Positions 9,072-18,418 of a DNA stretch of 64,000 nt are shown here, in pieces. The position numbers were made by a program, and so were the translations under genes. This DNA comes from Rhodocyclales bacterium (lineage in GTDB: Bacteria > Pseudomonadota > Gammaproteobacteria > Burkholderiales > Rhodocyclaceae): positions 1-64,000 of the forward strand of contig JACRLX010000020.1 of assembly GCA_016235165.1 (NCBI GenBank), given 5' to 3'. The notes under the pieces were generated by a model. The model did not search any database, was not told the DNA's origin, and saw only the letters and a program-made list of their open reading frames with translations. Positions within the stretch are counted from its first letter, which is position 1; each line of letters begins with the position of its first letter.

Positions 9072-10025
9072 CCATTCCAGCTCCCAGCGCACGCAGGGGT
9101 CGAGCGCGGCGACACAGCGCGCCACCAGACTGCGCAGGGCCTCGCGGTCGCTTGCGTCGCGGCCGAGCAACCAGCGCGGCAACGGCCCCCGCGGATGGAA
9201 GTTCCATTCCGTCGGCGCGACGATGAAGTAATCCGCCACGGTATCGCCGTCGAGCACGATCTCGTGCATCAACAGGCCGCGCGCCGTCTCCACCAGCGCG
9301 CGACCGGCTCCGGGCGCCACCGCGGTCGAACTCGCCGTGCCGCCAGCGCCGACTTTTGTCCGTCCCTCGGCCCAGTCGCGCAACTCCGCCAGCCGCGCCT
9401 GCCAGCGCTGCGCGCATACCCCGCCCGCCGCGCCGCCGCGCCGCGCCAGGGCGCCGGTTTCGGCGGCCCCGCCCAGCCAGGTCGGTTGCACGCAAAATGC
9501 CGCGTCCAGGCGTGGCCAGGCCTTTCGCGACGCTTCGGCATCAATGGCCGGCAGGAAGGTCGGCGCTACTTCCCCGCAATCCGGAAGCGCATCGAGCCGG
9601 CGCACCAGGGCGGCGATCCGCCCATCATCGAGCAGGGCAGCGATCGGCTGACGCTCGTCCCGCGCCAGCCAGCCCACTGCGGCGGCAAATTCGTCTTTCA
9701 GGGGAGGCTGGTCCAGCAGTGGCGGCAGGTCGAGCAGCCAGCGCCAGAGGTGCTCGCGCATGACTTCGGCGGCAACGGCTGGATCGATGTGCGCCGCAAC
9801 CTCATCTCCGCGCGCCGCCGCCAGGGCAAGTTCTGCGGCCCGCCCCTGCGCCCTGCCGCACAAGGCAAACAGCAGGGGCACCAGGCGCACCGCCGCGTCC
9901 GCCGCGCGCCCGCACAGCATGCGCCCCACTTGCGGACGCTCGCTCCCCACCTCGACGGAGTCAACCCGTCCCTCGCGCACCGTCATCCGGAGCCGGACGC
10001 AGCCCGGATCGATGCCGCCGTTCAT
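9066..10025 (-). CDS. hoxV: Hydrogenase assembly protein HoxV/HupK
   Basis: 319-residue degenerate relative of the [NiFe]-hydrogenase large subunit. The C-terminal region keeps the outline of a large subunit (EWNFHPRG, then DPCVRWELEWL). The metal-binding Cys-x-x-Cys pairs are broken, as in HupK/HoxV proteins, which are thought to hold the Fe(CN)2CO centre during assembly. The start codon overlaps the hoxJ stop by four bases (ATGA), so the two genes are translationally coupled. In C. necator hoxV lies between hoxT and hypA; here it sits at the far end, behind hoxJ. Repeat copy 3 (9334-9356) adds TKVGAGGTAS before the conserved C-terminal part. Confidence 0.8.
   Translation of the reverse strand: MNGGIDPGCVRLRMTVREGRVDSVEVGSERPQVGRMLCGRAADAAVRLVPLLFALCGRAQGRAAELALAAARGDEVAAHIDPAVAAEVMREHLWRWLLDLPPLLDQPPLKDEFAAAVGWLARDERQPIAALLDDGRIAALVRRLDALPDCGEVAPTFLPAIDAEASRKAWPRLDAAFCVQPTWLGGAAETGALARRGGAAGGVCAQRWQARLAELRDWAEGRTKVGAGGTASSTAVAPGAGRALVETARGLLMHEIVLDGDTVADYFIVAPTEWNFHPRGPLPRWLLGRDASDREALRSLVARCVAALDPCVRWELEWL
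9334..9356 (-). repeat. Dispersed 27-bp repeat, copy 3 (inside hoxV)
   Basis: Minus-strand sequence begins AAAGTCGGCGCTGGCGGCAC and continues GGC. It is in sense orientation and encodes KVGAGGTA in a poorly conserved linker of HoxV. Confidence 0.75.
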
Positions 10026-11431
10026 GCGCCGCCGGCCGGCGCGCTCGATGCCAGGGGCAGGCGCAAGCTGAACAATGCGCCGCCCCTGGGATGGTTGGCG
10101 GCAGTCAGGCTGCCGCCGTGGCGCTCGACGATGCCATAGCTGATGGCCAGGCCCAGCCCGGTGCCGCGCCCGACCGGCTTGGTGGTGAAGAAGGGATCGA
10201 ACAGCTTGGAAAGATTCTCTTCGGCGATGCCGGGGCCGCTGTCGCGGAACTCGATGATCACCTCGCCGCCCTCGATGCGACCATGGATGTCGAGCCGCCG
10301 CTCGCGCGATTTCTCGGTGGCATCGGCGGCGTTTTGCACCAGGTTCATCACCACTTGTTGCAGTTGGCCCGGCGACCCCGCGACCTCGACCGGGCCGGGC
10401 AGGTCGAGCTTCACCTCGAACTGGCTGCCGGTGGCCTTGCCCACCCACTGCACCGAACGCTCGACCACTTCGGCCAGATCGAAATGCCGGCGCTCGTCGC
10501 GGTCGGTGGCGGAGAATCGCTTCAGGGCATCGACGATGTCGCGCGTGCGCTCGGCGCCTTCCACGGTACCGTCGATCAGCGACGGCAAGTCGTCGAGCAG
10601 GCGGTCAATGCGCAGTTCGCCGCGCAAGGCCTCGCGCGCCTCGTGCGGCATGTCGCCATGCACCGCCGCCAGGTAGCGCGTGATGCGTTCCGCGTAGCGC
10701 TTCATGGCCACGGTGTTGCCGTAGACAAAGCTGATCGGATTGTTGAGTTCGTGGGCGACGCCGGCCACCAGGCGCCCCAGCGAGGCCATCTTTTCTGAAT
10801 GGATCAGTTGCTGCTGGGTGGTCTTGAGGTCTTCGTGGGCGCGGCGCAGGGCCTGGTAGGCGCGCCGCAGCTCGCCCACCGGGCGGCCGGTGATCACCAG
10901 GCCCAGCATCTTGCCGACCCCGTTATAGCGCGGCGTGCAGTTCAAGGACACCGGAATCGCGCTGCCGTTGGCGGCCTTGAGCAGCATCTCGCAGTCCTCG
11001 ACCGCGCTGCCGTCCTGCTCGGCGAACAGGCGCCCGGCGCGCTGGCGCGATTCCTCGTCGGCGAACAGGTCGAACACGGTACGGCCATGCAGCGCCACTG
11101 CATCGACGCCCAGCAGCGAAGCCAGAGCCTCATTGACGCTTTCGATCACGCCGGCGCGGCTGCACACGATCAGCAGGTCGGACATCGAGGTGAGCACCGA
11201 GGAAATGAACTGCTGGGTATCCTCCAGCGTGGCGTTCTTTTCCTCGAGCGCAACTTCATATTGCAGCAGGTCGTTATAGACCTCGTCCATCTTGCGGATC
11301 ACGTCGAGCCAGATGCCGTCCTCGGCGCTGGCACCGGCAGCGGCGAGCATCTCGACCGTCAGCGCCGCGCGCGATTCACCCTGGCGGGATTCCGGCGCGG
11401 CGGGCGGCGATGGCTCGACTGGCGGTTTCAT
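10022..11431 (-). CDS. hoxJ: H2-signalling histidine kinase HoxJ
   Basis: 469-residue soluble kinase that receives the H2 signal from the regulatory hydrogenase HoxBC and controls HoxA. An N-terminal coiled-coil (about residues 40-80) precedes a PAS domain (about 80-195). Next come the phospho-acceptor helix (MASLGRLVAGVAHELNNPI) and an ATPase domain with DSGPGIAEEN and GRGTGLGLAIS. The glycine-rich ATP lid is intact; a glycine substitution in HoxJ is known to abolish H2 sensing in C. necator H16. The gene overlaps hoxV by four bases. It is separated from its usual neighbour hoxC by about 8 kb of unrelated genes. The ATG at 11431 is the only convincing start. Confidence 0.88.
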   Translation of the reverse strand: MKPPVEPSPPAAPESRQGESRAALTVEMLAAAGASAEDGIWLDVIRKMDEVYNDLLQYEVALEEKNATLEDTQQFISSVLTSMSDLLIVCSRAGVIESVNEALASLLGVDAVALHGRTVFDLFADEESRQRAGRLFAEQDGSAVEDCEMLLKAANGSAIPVSLNCTPRYNGVGKMLGLVITGRPVGELRRAYQALRRAHEDLKTTQQQLIHSEKMASLGRLVAGVAHELNNPISFVYGNTVAMKRYAERITRYLAAVHGDMPHEAREALRGELRIDRLLDDLPSLIDGTVEGAERTRDIVDALKRFSATDRDERRHFDLAEVVERSVQWVGKATGSQFEVKLDLPGPVEVAGSPGQLQQVVMNLVQNAADATEKSRERRLDIHGRIEGGEVIIEFRDSGPGIAEENLSKLFDPFFTTKPVGRGTGLGLAISYGIVERHGGSLTAANHPRGGALFSLRLPLASSAPAGGA

Positions 11432-11571
11432 GCGCGGAATTTACCTCAAAGCGCCGCTCCCGGCTGCCCGCTATATCGCGGCGGGAATGCGCGCGCGCCG
11501 GCAGGCCGGCAATCTCGCCGGAATTTGATCCATTACCAATCCCGCGCATACCGATGGGGTAGGATCGCCCT

Positions 11572-14500
11572 ATGGATCGCATGGCCATCATCATTTCCCG
11601 CCGGCTGCTGGCACTGCTGCTGGCCGGCCTGTGTTGTGTTGCATCGGCCGCCGACAGTCCGCGTCCCGCGCCAGCCGAGGCGGGCGCCGAGGCCGCCTTG
11701 CGTATCGGCGTGCTGGCCTACCGGGGCCTGGACAGGGCACGCGCCGAGTGGCAGGCTCACGCCGATTACCTGAATGCCAGGCTGGCGCCGCACCGATTTC
11801 GCATCATTCCCCTGACCCTGGGCGAATTCGCCCCGGCGATCGCGGATCGCCGCATCGATCTGTTGGTGACCAACACCGGGCACTACGTGGAACTCGAAGT
11901 CGGCGGCCGCATCTCGCGCATCGCCACGATGCGCGTCGCCGGACCGAACGGGCCGGTGGATCGCTTTGGCGGCACCGCCATCGCCCGCGCCGAACGCGAC
12001 GACCTCAAGACCTACGCCGACCTGCGCGGCAAGCGCCTGGCGGTGCCCGACATCCACGCCTTTGGTGGCTGGCAGGTGCATCTGCCGGAAGCCCGCGACG
12101 CCGGCATCGACCTCGACCGCGATCCGGCCGAGGTGCTTGAATTGCAGGCCCAGGACAAGGTAGTCGCCAGTGTCATCGCCGGGCGCTCCGACATCGGCTT
12201 CGTCCGCTCCGACCTGATCGAGGCGATGGCGGCCACCGGCAAGCTCGACCAGGCCAAACTGAAGGTGGTCGGCGAACGAAATACCGTCGGCTACCCCTAC
12301 CGCCACAGCACCCGGCTCTATCCGCACTGGCCCTTTGCCCGCCTCGACCATGTCGCCGACGAGGTCACCAAGGACTTGCTGATCGCCCTGCTCAGCCTGC
12401 CGCCGGACCACCCGGCGGCCCGCGCCGCCGGCATATACGGCTGGACCCTGCCGCAAAACTACCAGCCGGTGCATGAGCTGTTCCTCGAATTCCGGCTTGG
12501 CCCTTATGCCGACCTGCCAGTGGAATTCGACGATTTGATGTCGCGCTATGGCCAGCGCCTGGCCCTGGCCGGCGCCGCCGTGATCTCGCTGCTGCTGACG
12601 GTGCTATGGTGGATCTCGCGCACCAACCTGGAGCTGCGCCGCAATCGCGACCGCCTGCAACTGGCTGCCGGCGTTTTCGAGCATGCCCAGGAGGGCATTG
12701 TCATCGCCGATGCCGCCGGCAACATCGTCGACGTCAATGACACTTTCGTTGCCCTCACCGGCTACCGGCGCGAGGAAGCCTTGGGCCGCAACCCGCGCTT
12801 CCTTGCCTCCGGCGAGCACGATGCCGAGTTCTATCGAGCGATGTGGGGGGAACTTGACCAGCGCGGCTTCTGGCGCGGCGAGCTGGTCAATCGGCGCCAC
12901 GACGGCACGCGCTACGTGCAGCAAACCAGCATCTCGGCGGTCAAGGACCGCAATGGCCGGGTGCGTAATTACGTTGGCCTGTCGAGCGACATCACCTCCT
13001 TGAAGGAATCGCGCGAGCGGCTGGAACAGATGGCCTACTTCGATGCCCTCACCGGCCTGCCCAACCGGCGCCTGCTCTCCGACCGCCTGACGCAGGCCAT
13101 TGGCCAGGCCAGCCGCAGCGACCGCCTGCTGGCGATCTGCTACCTCGATCTCGACGGCTTCAAGCCGATCAACGACCAGTGGGGCCACGCCGCCGGCGAC
13201 CTGCTGCTGATCGATGCCGCGCGCCGGCTATCGTCCAATGTCCGTGCCGGTGACACCGTCAGCCGGCTCGGCGGCGACGAGTTCGTCGTACTGCTCGGCA
13301 ACATGGCACATTTCGACGAATGCGAGATTGCCCTGGAGCGCATTCGCACCGCACTCAACAAACCCTTCCAGTTGGCGGACGGTGAAGCGCGCATTTCGGC
13401 CAGCATGGGCGTGACCCTGTTCCCGCTCGACGGCGCCGACCCCGACATGCTGCTGCGCCATGCCGACCAGGCCATGTACCAGGCCAAGCAGACCGGCCGC
13501 AATCGTTACGCCCTGTTCGACGCCGAGCACGATCGCCTCTCGGAACTGCGCCGCGCTTCGCTGGAAAGCATCCAGCGCGCGATATCGGGCAGCCAGTTGC
13601 AGCTCGTCTATCAACCCAAGGTCAATATGCGCAGCGGCGAAGTGCTCGGCATGGAAGCCCTGATCCGCTGGCAACATCCGGAAAGAGGGCTGCTCGATCC
13701 GGCCGAATTCCTGCCCATGGTGGATTTCGTCGGGCTGCACGGGCAGGTCGGCGAGTGGGTGCTGGAAACAGCCCTGGCGCAGGCCGAGGCCTGGGCCGCG
13801 GCGGGCAGGCCGCTGGCCATCGGCATCAACGTCGCCGCCGAACAGTTGCAGGGCTTGGGCTTCGCCGAGCGGCTGCGCGATGCGCTGGCACGCCATCCAC
13901 GGCTGCCGCCCGCCCTGGTCGAACTGGAGATCCTCGAAACCGCGGCGCTCAACGACCTGGAAAAAGTCGCCGCAGTGATGGCCGAATGCCAGGCGCTGGG
14001 GGTCAGCTTCGCCATCGACGATTTCGGCACCGGCTATTCCTCGCTCACCTACCTCAAGCAATTGCAGGCCGGCACGCTGAAAATCGACCAGTCCTTCGTC
14101 AACGACATGCTCTCCGACCCGGACGACCTGTCCATCGTCGATAGCATCATCGGCCTGGCCGCCTCCTTCCGTCGTCGCGTGATCGCCGAAGGCGTGGAAA
14201 CCGTGGCCCACGGTACCCTGCTGCTGCGTCTGGGCTGCGACCTGGCCCAAGGCTACGGCATCGCCCGACCCATGCCGGCCGCCAAGCTTGACGCGTGGCT
14301 ACACACCTGGCATCAACCCGAGGAGTGGCGCCACGTCGCGCTCTGGCCGCGCGAGGATCTGCCGCTGCTGACCGTCGAGATCGATCACCTGCGCTGGATC
14401 GACCTGTTGCGCCAGGCCGTGGAAGCCGCGCCGGGCAGCGCCTCGCCACCGCCCCTGAACCCCCATGATTGCCGCTTCGGCCATTGGCTGGATTCGATCG

Positions 14501-14709
14501 GACTGGAACGCTACGGCCACTATCCGTCGTTTGGCAAACTGGTCGCGGCGCATCGCGAGGTCCATGAAGCCGGCAAGGAAATCGAGGCCCTGGCGCGTTC
14601 CGACCGCGCCAGCGCGGGAAACCGGCTCGAGCAACTCGACCAAGGCCGCGACTCGCTGCTGGCGGCGCTGGGAGAACTACGCCACGAGGTGCTGTGCAGC
14701 GCCTGCTGA
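11572..14709 (+). CDS. PhnD-type sensor / PAS / GGDEF / EAL / CZB cyclic-di-GMP protein
   Basis: 1045-residue membrane protein. A signal peptide (LLALLLAGLCCVASAA) leads into a periplasmic phosphonate-binding-like (PhnD) domain, about residues 40-310. A membrane helix (LALAGAAVISLLLTVLWWI), a PAS domain, a GGDEF domain with intact RLGGDEFV, and an EAL domain with GMEALIRW and DDFGTGYSSL follow. The last 130 residues form a chemoreceptor zinc-binding (CZB) domain with HLRW, DCRFGHW and HREVH. Both catalytic domains look active, so it may make or degrade cyclic di-GMP in response to a periplasmic ligand and to zinc or an oxidant such as HOCl. A possible ribosome site (AGGA) lies eight bases before the ATG. 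Confidence 0.88.
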   Translation: MDRMAIIISRRLLALLLAGLCCVASAADSPRPAPAEAGAEAALRIGVLAYRGLDRARAEWQAHADYLNARLAPHRFRIIPLTLGEFAPAIADRRIDLLVTNTGHYVELEVGGRISRIATMRVAGPNGPVDRFGGTAIARAERDDLKTYADLRGKRLAVPDIHAFGGWQVHLPEARDAGIDLDRDPAEVLELQAQDKVVASVIAGRSDIGFVRSDLIEAMAATGKLDQAKLKVVGERNTVGYPYRHSTRLYPHWPFARLDHVADEVTKDLLIALLSLPPDHPAARAAGIYGWTLPQNYQPVHELFLEFRLGPYADLPVEFDDLMSRYGQRLALAGAAVISLLLTVLWWISRTNLELRRNRDRLQLAAGVFEHAQEGIVIADAAGNIVDVNDTFVALTGYRREEALGRNPRFLASGEHDAEFYRAMWGELDQRGFWRGELVNRRHDGTRYVQQTSISAVKDRNGRVRNYVGLSSDITSLKESRERLEQMAYFDALTGLPNRRLLSDRLTQAIGQASRSDRLLAICYLDLDGFKPINDQWGHAAGDLLLIDAARRLSSNVRAGDTVSRLGGDEFVVLLGNMAHFDECEIALERIRTALNKPFQLADGEARISASMGVTLFPLDGADPDMLLRHADQAMYQAKQTGRNRYALFDAEHDRLSELRRASLESIQRAISGSQLQLVYQPKVNMRSGEVLGMEALIRWQHPERGLLDPAEFLPMVDFVGLHGQVGEWVLETALAQAEAWAAAGRPLAIGINVAAEQLQGLGFAERLRDALARHPRLPPALVELEILETAALNDLEKVAAVMAECQALGVSFAIDDFGTGYSSLTYLKQLQAGTLKIDQSFVNDMLSDPDDLSIVDSIIGLAASFRRRVIAEGVETVAHGTLLLRLGCDLAQGYGIARPMPAAKLDAWLHTWHQPEEWRHVALWPREDLPLLTVEIDHLRWIDLLRQAVEAAPGSASPPPLNPHDCRFGHWLDSIGLERYGHYPSFGKLVAAHREVHEAGKEIEALARSDRASAGNRLEQLDQGRDSLLAALGELRHEVLCSAC

Positions 14710-14869
14710 CAGGTCTAATGCACGGTGCATACCATATGGGCTGGCTTCGATGCAACAAATTGCTTGATATTCATGGCCATAGCTCGTTGCCCATGCCCCT
14801 GCAAACCACACCGATTCAGCACGGCACGCACCATAAGAATCAAACGCTTACGAACGGGTTTTACAAGGG

Positions 14870-16639
14870 TCATTTTGCGAATGTCATCGAACGGACGACG
14901 TCATCCAGCAACTTGATGAAATTCCGTTTCGGCTTGAACTGCACGCGCAACTCGGCCAGGTAGTCGCCGAATGCGCCCAACTTATTCTTTGCCTTCATCA
15001 GGTCACCGACCCTACGGACCAGCCGCACGCCTTCTTCATAGGCCGAGTTCTTGGTCTCGTCGACGATGGCCGGAATCACCCGCCGGTACAAGCTGATCGC
15101 ATCGTCAGCGCGATCCTTTTCGAGCTTCCCGGCCAACGTGATCAACAGGCTGCGGTCGCAGGTACCCTGGTGGGCGGCTGTCCAAGCGGCATCCAGATCC
15201 TTTTCCCACAAGGCAATCGATACCCGCAGGCTGTAATTGGGCGTCGATGGCTTGGGCTTCCAGCGGCTGGTCGATGCGGCCTCCTTGGTGATCGCCTGAT
15301 CGAGCCAGGCCAGCGCACGCTCGCGCTGCGCCGGCCAGATGCCGAGCTTGCCGGCAACCTCGTGCAGCTTCTTGTAGGGCTCCAGACCGGAACGTTCCTC
15401 GAACTGAATCCAGGTGAGTTGCAGCGCCTCGTCGTTGCGCTTGCGCTTGAGGTAGGCAGCCACCAGAAAATCCCGCAGGTCATCGTGCGGTCGGTCCGGA
15501 AACGCTTTCAGGCCCCGCTCGGCCCAGTCAAGGGCTTCGTCGTGGCGCTTTGCCTTGGCCAGAATTTCAGCGATGCCGAGGTAACGATAGCTGGACGAGA
15601 GATCCTTGGCCTTGATCGCCACCAGTTCATCAACATCGCCGCTGGCCTCGGCAAGACGCTCCATGATGCGGGTGATCGCCGAGCGATGGGTGTCATAGCC
15701 TTTGTCGTCGGTGCGCGGCTTGATTTTATGCCATTCGACTTCTGCCAGTTCCCGGTAGCGCTGCAGGCCTTTCTTGCCGAGTGGAGTCTTGTAGGTGGCG
15801 GCGTCGAAACTGCACAGGCCGAAGGGTAGCGTGGTTTCAAAACGGAACAGGCGTTCCGCGAGTGCCGCCGGATCGGGCTTGGCCATGGTGCAGGCCTTGA
15901 GGTGCAGTTCGCCGAGGCGATAGACGATGCCGCCGATCTCGCCGTTCGAGTCATCAACCTGCTCCAGGGCATTCTCGATTTGCTCGATCGCATGTTCGGC
16001 AAGCCCCACCAGCATGGCGGCGGAATCCGGTTGCAGCAGTTCAGCCAGGGAATCGACCACCTGATCGATATTCCCGGCATAGGTGCCAACCTCGCGCCAG
16101 TCGATGAAGCCGCGAATTCGCACAGCGTCGTCGATGGCGCGTCGAAAGGCCTTCTCGGCATTACCGCCACCTTGCGTCCGCTCTGCCTTGAGCAGGAGAG
16201 ACTGGAACAGCCGGTCGTCGCGTTGTGCGACGTCCAGTAAGACCTCGATCAAGGATTCGCTGGGCTGGGTTTCCAGATACTGCCGGATGTCTTTCCATGG
16301 ATCGCGGCGCTTGGCCTTGGCAGATTTTCTGCCGGGGCCATCGCTGGACGGCGATGCCGATCCGAGTTCGTTGAGCCACGCCAGTCCGACGGCAACGCAG
16401 TGCTTACAGAAATAACCGTCGCCAGCGCGCGGGCAGGTGCAGTCGCCGGCAAGTTCCCCATCCTCGTTCCAGAGTTCTACCTGATAGGTCTCGGTGCCCT
16501 CGACTTTGGCGAACACCTTGTCTTCTTGCGCCCGCAGACGCCCGACGGCACCAACGGCGAAATACTCTTCGCCGCGCTGGAAGGCTGTGCCGCCAGCGAG
16601 GGCTTCGAGCGCGTTACGATTGATGAGCGTGTCCAGCAC
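14870..16639 (-). CDS. SWIM zinc-finger protein
   Basis: 589-residue protein with an N-terminal SWIM finger (CTCPRAGDGYFCKHC, about residues 66-80), a zinc-binding fold found in DNA- and protein-binding proteins. The rest is predicted to be mostly helical (TPR-like), with no catalytic motif recognised. Stand-alone SWIM proteins of this size are common but of unknown function. It is the first of three minus-strand genes (14.9-19.4 kb) lying between hoxC and hoxJ. A second SWIM finger occurs in the SNF2 helicase at 60.3 kb. The start at 16639 (MLDTLINRNALEALAGG) fits the usual beginning of the family. Confidence 0.8.
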   Translation of the reverse strand: MLDTLINRNALEALAGGTAFQRGEEYFAVGAVGRLRAQEDKVFAKVEGTETYQVELWNEDGELAGDCTCPRAGDGYFCKHCVAVGLAWLNELGSASPSSDGPGRKSAKAKRRDPWKDIRQYLETQPSESLIEVLLDVAQRDDRLFQSLLLKAERTQGGGNAEKAFRRAIDDAVRIRGFIDWREVGTYAGNIDQVVDSLAELLQPDSAAMLVGLAEHAIEQIENALEQVDDSNGEIGGIVYRLGELHLKACTMAKPDPAALAERLFRFETTLPFGLCSFDAATYKTPLGKKGLQRYRELAEVEWHKIKPRTDDKGYDTHRSAITRIMERLAEASGDVDELVAIKAKDLSSSYRYLGIAEILAKAKRHDEALDWAERGLKAFPDRPHDDLRDFLVAAYLKRKRNDEALQLTWIQFEERSGLEPYKKLHEVAGKLGIWPAQRERALAWLDQAITKEAASTSRWKPKPSTPNYSLRVSIALWEKDLDAAWTAAHQGTCDRSLLITLAGKLEKDRADDAISLYRRVIPAIVDETKNSAYEEGVRLVRRVGDLMKAKNKLGAFGDYLAELRVQFKPKRNFIKLLDDVVRSMTFAK

Positions 16640-16758
16640 CGTTATTACCCTCTTTATTACACTCTTTCACGCTAATTACCTCTTTTGCCAAAGCGCGCCA
16701 GGACCGCAGTCGATGCAGTCGACTGCCTTCCACTTCTGCGTATTCATGACTCGCCAAA

Positions 16759-18372
16759 TCATGTCGCGCCTCTCGGCTGGGTGGCGAGCAAGGCGCGTCC
16801 TTTGTCGGTGGTACGGTAGCGCTGATTCCTGCTCGTCGGTTTGTCCGGAATGGTCATTGCCAGCAGATTGGCGGCCAACAGGGGCTTGAGTACCTGGTTC
16901 CGAAACTTGGTGCGGTCAGCACGTTCCGCGATGGCCATCAGATCGGCAATTTCCGCATCTGCCGAGCATTTGCGCAGGATTTCAACCTGGTGCTGACTTA
17001 GTGCCGACTTGGTGCCGACTTGGTCCCAACCTGGTCCCGACTCAGTCCCGGCTGCCACCGTCCCGCCAGCGCCGACTTTTCCAGGCTCCTGCCCCGTTGC
17101 CGACTCGGCAACCTCCCGTGCTGCCGGGTGAACAGGCAAACGGACCAGAAAATAGCTGTGATCCTCGTCAAACTCGAATTCCGCCGGGGGCGAACCATTC
17201 TTCGCCATCGCTTCGATGATCTTGGGGATGCCGGTGCAGCGGCCTTCGGTAAATTCCAGTTCCTTGAGAAATTCGCCAATGCGGCGATTGCGATAACGCC
17301 GGGGCTGGGCACGTCCCGCTTGCAGTTGATCCAGCCGAACCGAACGATCCGGGCCGGGGTAGCTGATGATCATCATCTCATCGCGCTCAAGCCGGATTTC
17401 GATGGGTTCGCGAGTGTCGTACCCTCTGTGGTAGACGGCATTGACCACGGCCTCCTCGATGGCCGCGTAAGGGAAATTCTCGACGCGCGTCGCTTCGGCG
17501 CGATCGGGATGCTTGATAACGGTTTCGGTGATCAGGTTACGCTTGATGTAGTCGAGCGCGTCGCGGGTCATGCGCGGAATCGGGCCTTTGAAGACCTTTT
17601 CCGAAAATTTGTCGCCGCCCGGGCCTTCCTTGGGAAACCAGACCACATCGATCTGCATGACGGGAAAGAAGCGCCAGGGCTCGGGGTTGAACATCATCAA
17701 GCCGACATTGAGCGGCATCGGCATCTCGCTCGGTCCGCCGATCACGCCCATCGCCCGCCCCGCCTCAAGCACGGAAAGCGCGGGGGTTTGCGTGGCGAGC
17801 TCGCTGCCCACTTGTTGCAGATAGTCCTGCATCAGCTCGCGGGACAGGTCTGCAAGCTTGGCTTGCTGGTTGACGCGGTCATCGTGGGGAATGGTCGTGG
17901 CCAGCGACATCAACTCGGTTTCATCCGCCCCTTTGGCGCGAATGGTACTGGAGCCTTTGCGGATGTAATAAGCGTAATCCCTGCTGTCTTTGCCCAGGCT
18001 GATTTTTGCCTTGTAGGGTCGCGACGGCCCGCCGAGCGCCCACAGCACGAGAATATGCCGCCCATCGATGTCCACCGGTACAGCCAGCGGGTGGTAATAC
18101 GGCGCCATGGCCGAAAAGCCAAGCTCAAGCAGCTCTTTCTGGATGGCATCGATTTGTGCCGGGTCAAGTCCAACCGGCGGCAAAACCGGTCGTCCCTTGT
18201 CTTCGGCAACCCCCAGCACAATGTAGCCGCCGCCCAGGTTGTGAAAATCGTTAGCGAAGGCGCAGAGGGTGTGCAGAACGGCCTCGGGATTCCAGCCGGC
18301 CTTGAATTCAAGACGCTCCCATTCGACAGGCTTGCCGTTGAGGAGGTCGTTGATGTTGATGGGGAGCGGCAT
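16759..18372 (-). CDS. AlbA_2 / COG2865 putative DNA-binding ATP-binding protein
   Basis: 537-residue protein of the COG2865 (RecG-like regulator) group. The N-terminal AlbA_2 (Schlafen-type) domain shows VEWERLEFKAGWN and FANDFHNLGGGYIVLGV. The central HATPase-like part contains AIEEAVVNAVYHRGYD, and a C-terminal winged helix ends in RYRTTDKGRALL. Between them a variable linker carries repeat copy 4 (KVGAGGTVAAG) and six tandem 11-bp units (16981-17046). These proteins often appear with defence or restriction genes, but the role of this one is not established. It lies between the SWIM gene and a NucS-like nuclease-domain gene on the same strand. Confidence 0.78.
   Translation of the reverse strand: MPLPININDLLNGKPVEWERLEFKAGWNPEAVLHTLCAFANDFHNLGGGYIVLGVAEDKGRPVLPPVGLDPAQIDAIQKELLELGFSAMAPYYHPLAVPVDIDGRHILVLWALGGPSRPYKAKISLGKDSRDYAYYIRKGSSTIRAKGADETELMSLATTIPHDDRVNQQAKLADLSRELMQDYLQQVGSELATQTPALSVLEAGRAMGVIGGPSEMPMPLNVGLMMFNPEPWRFFPVMQIDVVWFPKEGPGGDKFSEKVFKGPIPRMTRDALDYIKRNLITETVIKHPDRAEATRVENFPYAAIEEAVVNAVYHRGYDTREPIEIRLERDEMMIISYPGPDRSVRLDQLQAGRAQPRRYRNRRIGEFLKELEFTEGRCTGIPKIIEAMAKNGSPPAEFEFDEDHSYFLVRLPVHPAAREVAESATGQEPGKVGAGGTVAAGTESGPGWDQVGTKSALSQHQVEILRKCSADAEIADLMAIAERADRTKFRNQVLKPLLAANLLAMTIPDKPTSRNQRYRTTDKGRALLATQPRGAT
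16981..17046 (-). repeat. 11-bp tandem repeat, six units, inside a coding sequence
   Basis: 66 bp made of six imperfect 11-bp units (plus-strand unit such as GCCGACTTGGT, two adjacent copies identical). Eleven is not a multiple of three, so gain or loss of one unit would shift the reading frame of the AlbA_2 gene before its C-terminal winged helix. Confidence 0.8.
17054..17079 (-). repeat. Dispersed 27-bp repeat, copy 4 (inside AlbA_2 gene)
   Basis: Minus-strand sequence begins AAAGTCGGCGCTGGCGGGAC. It is in sense orientation and encodes KVGAGGTVA in the linker just upstream of the 11-bp tandem units. Confidence 0.75.
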
Positions 18373-18418
18373 GCCCTATCCCTGCAACAGATTCGTGAGA
18401 CTCTCCAAGCAAGCAAAT

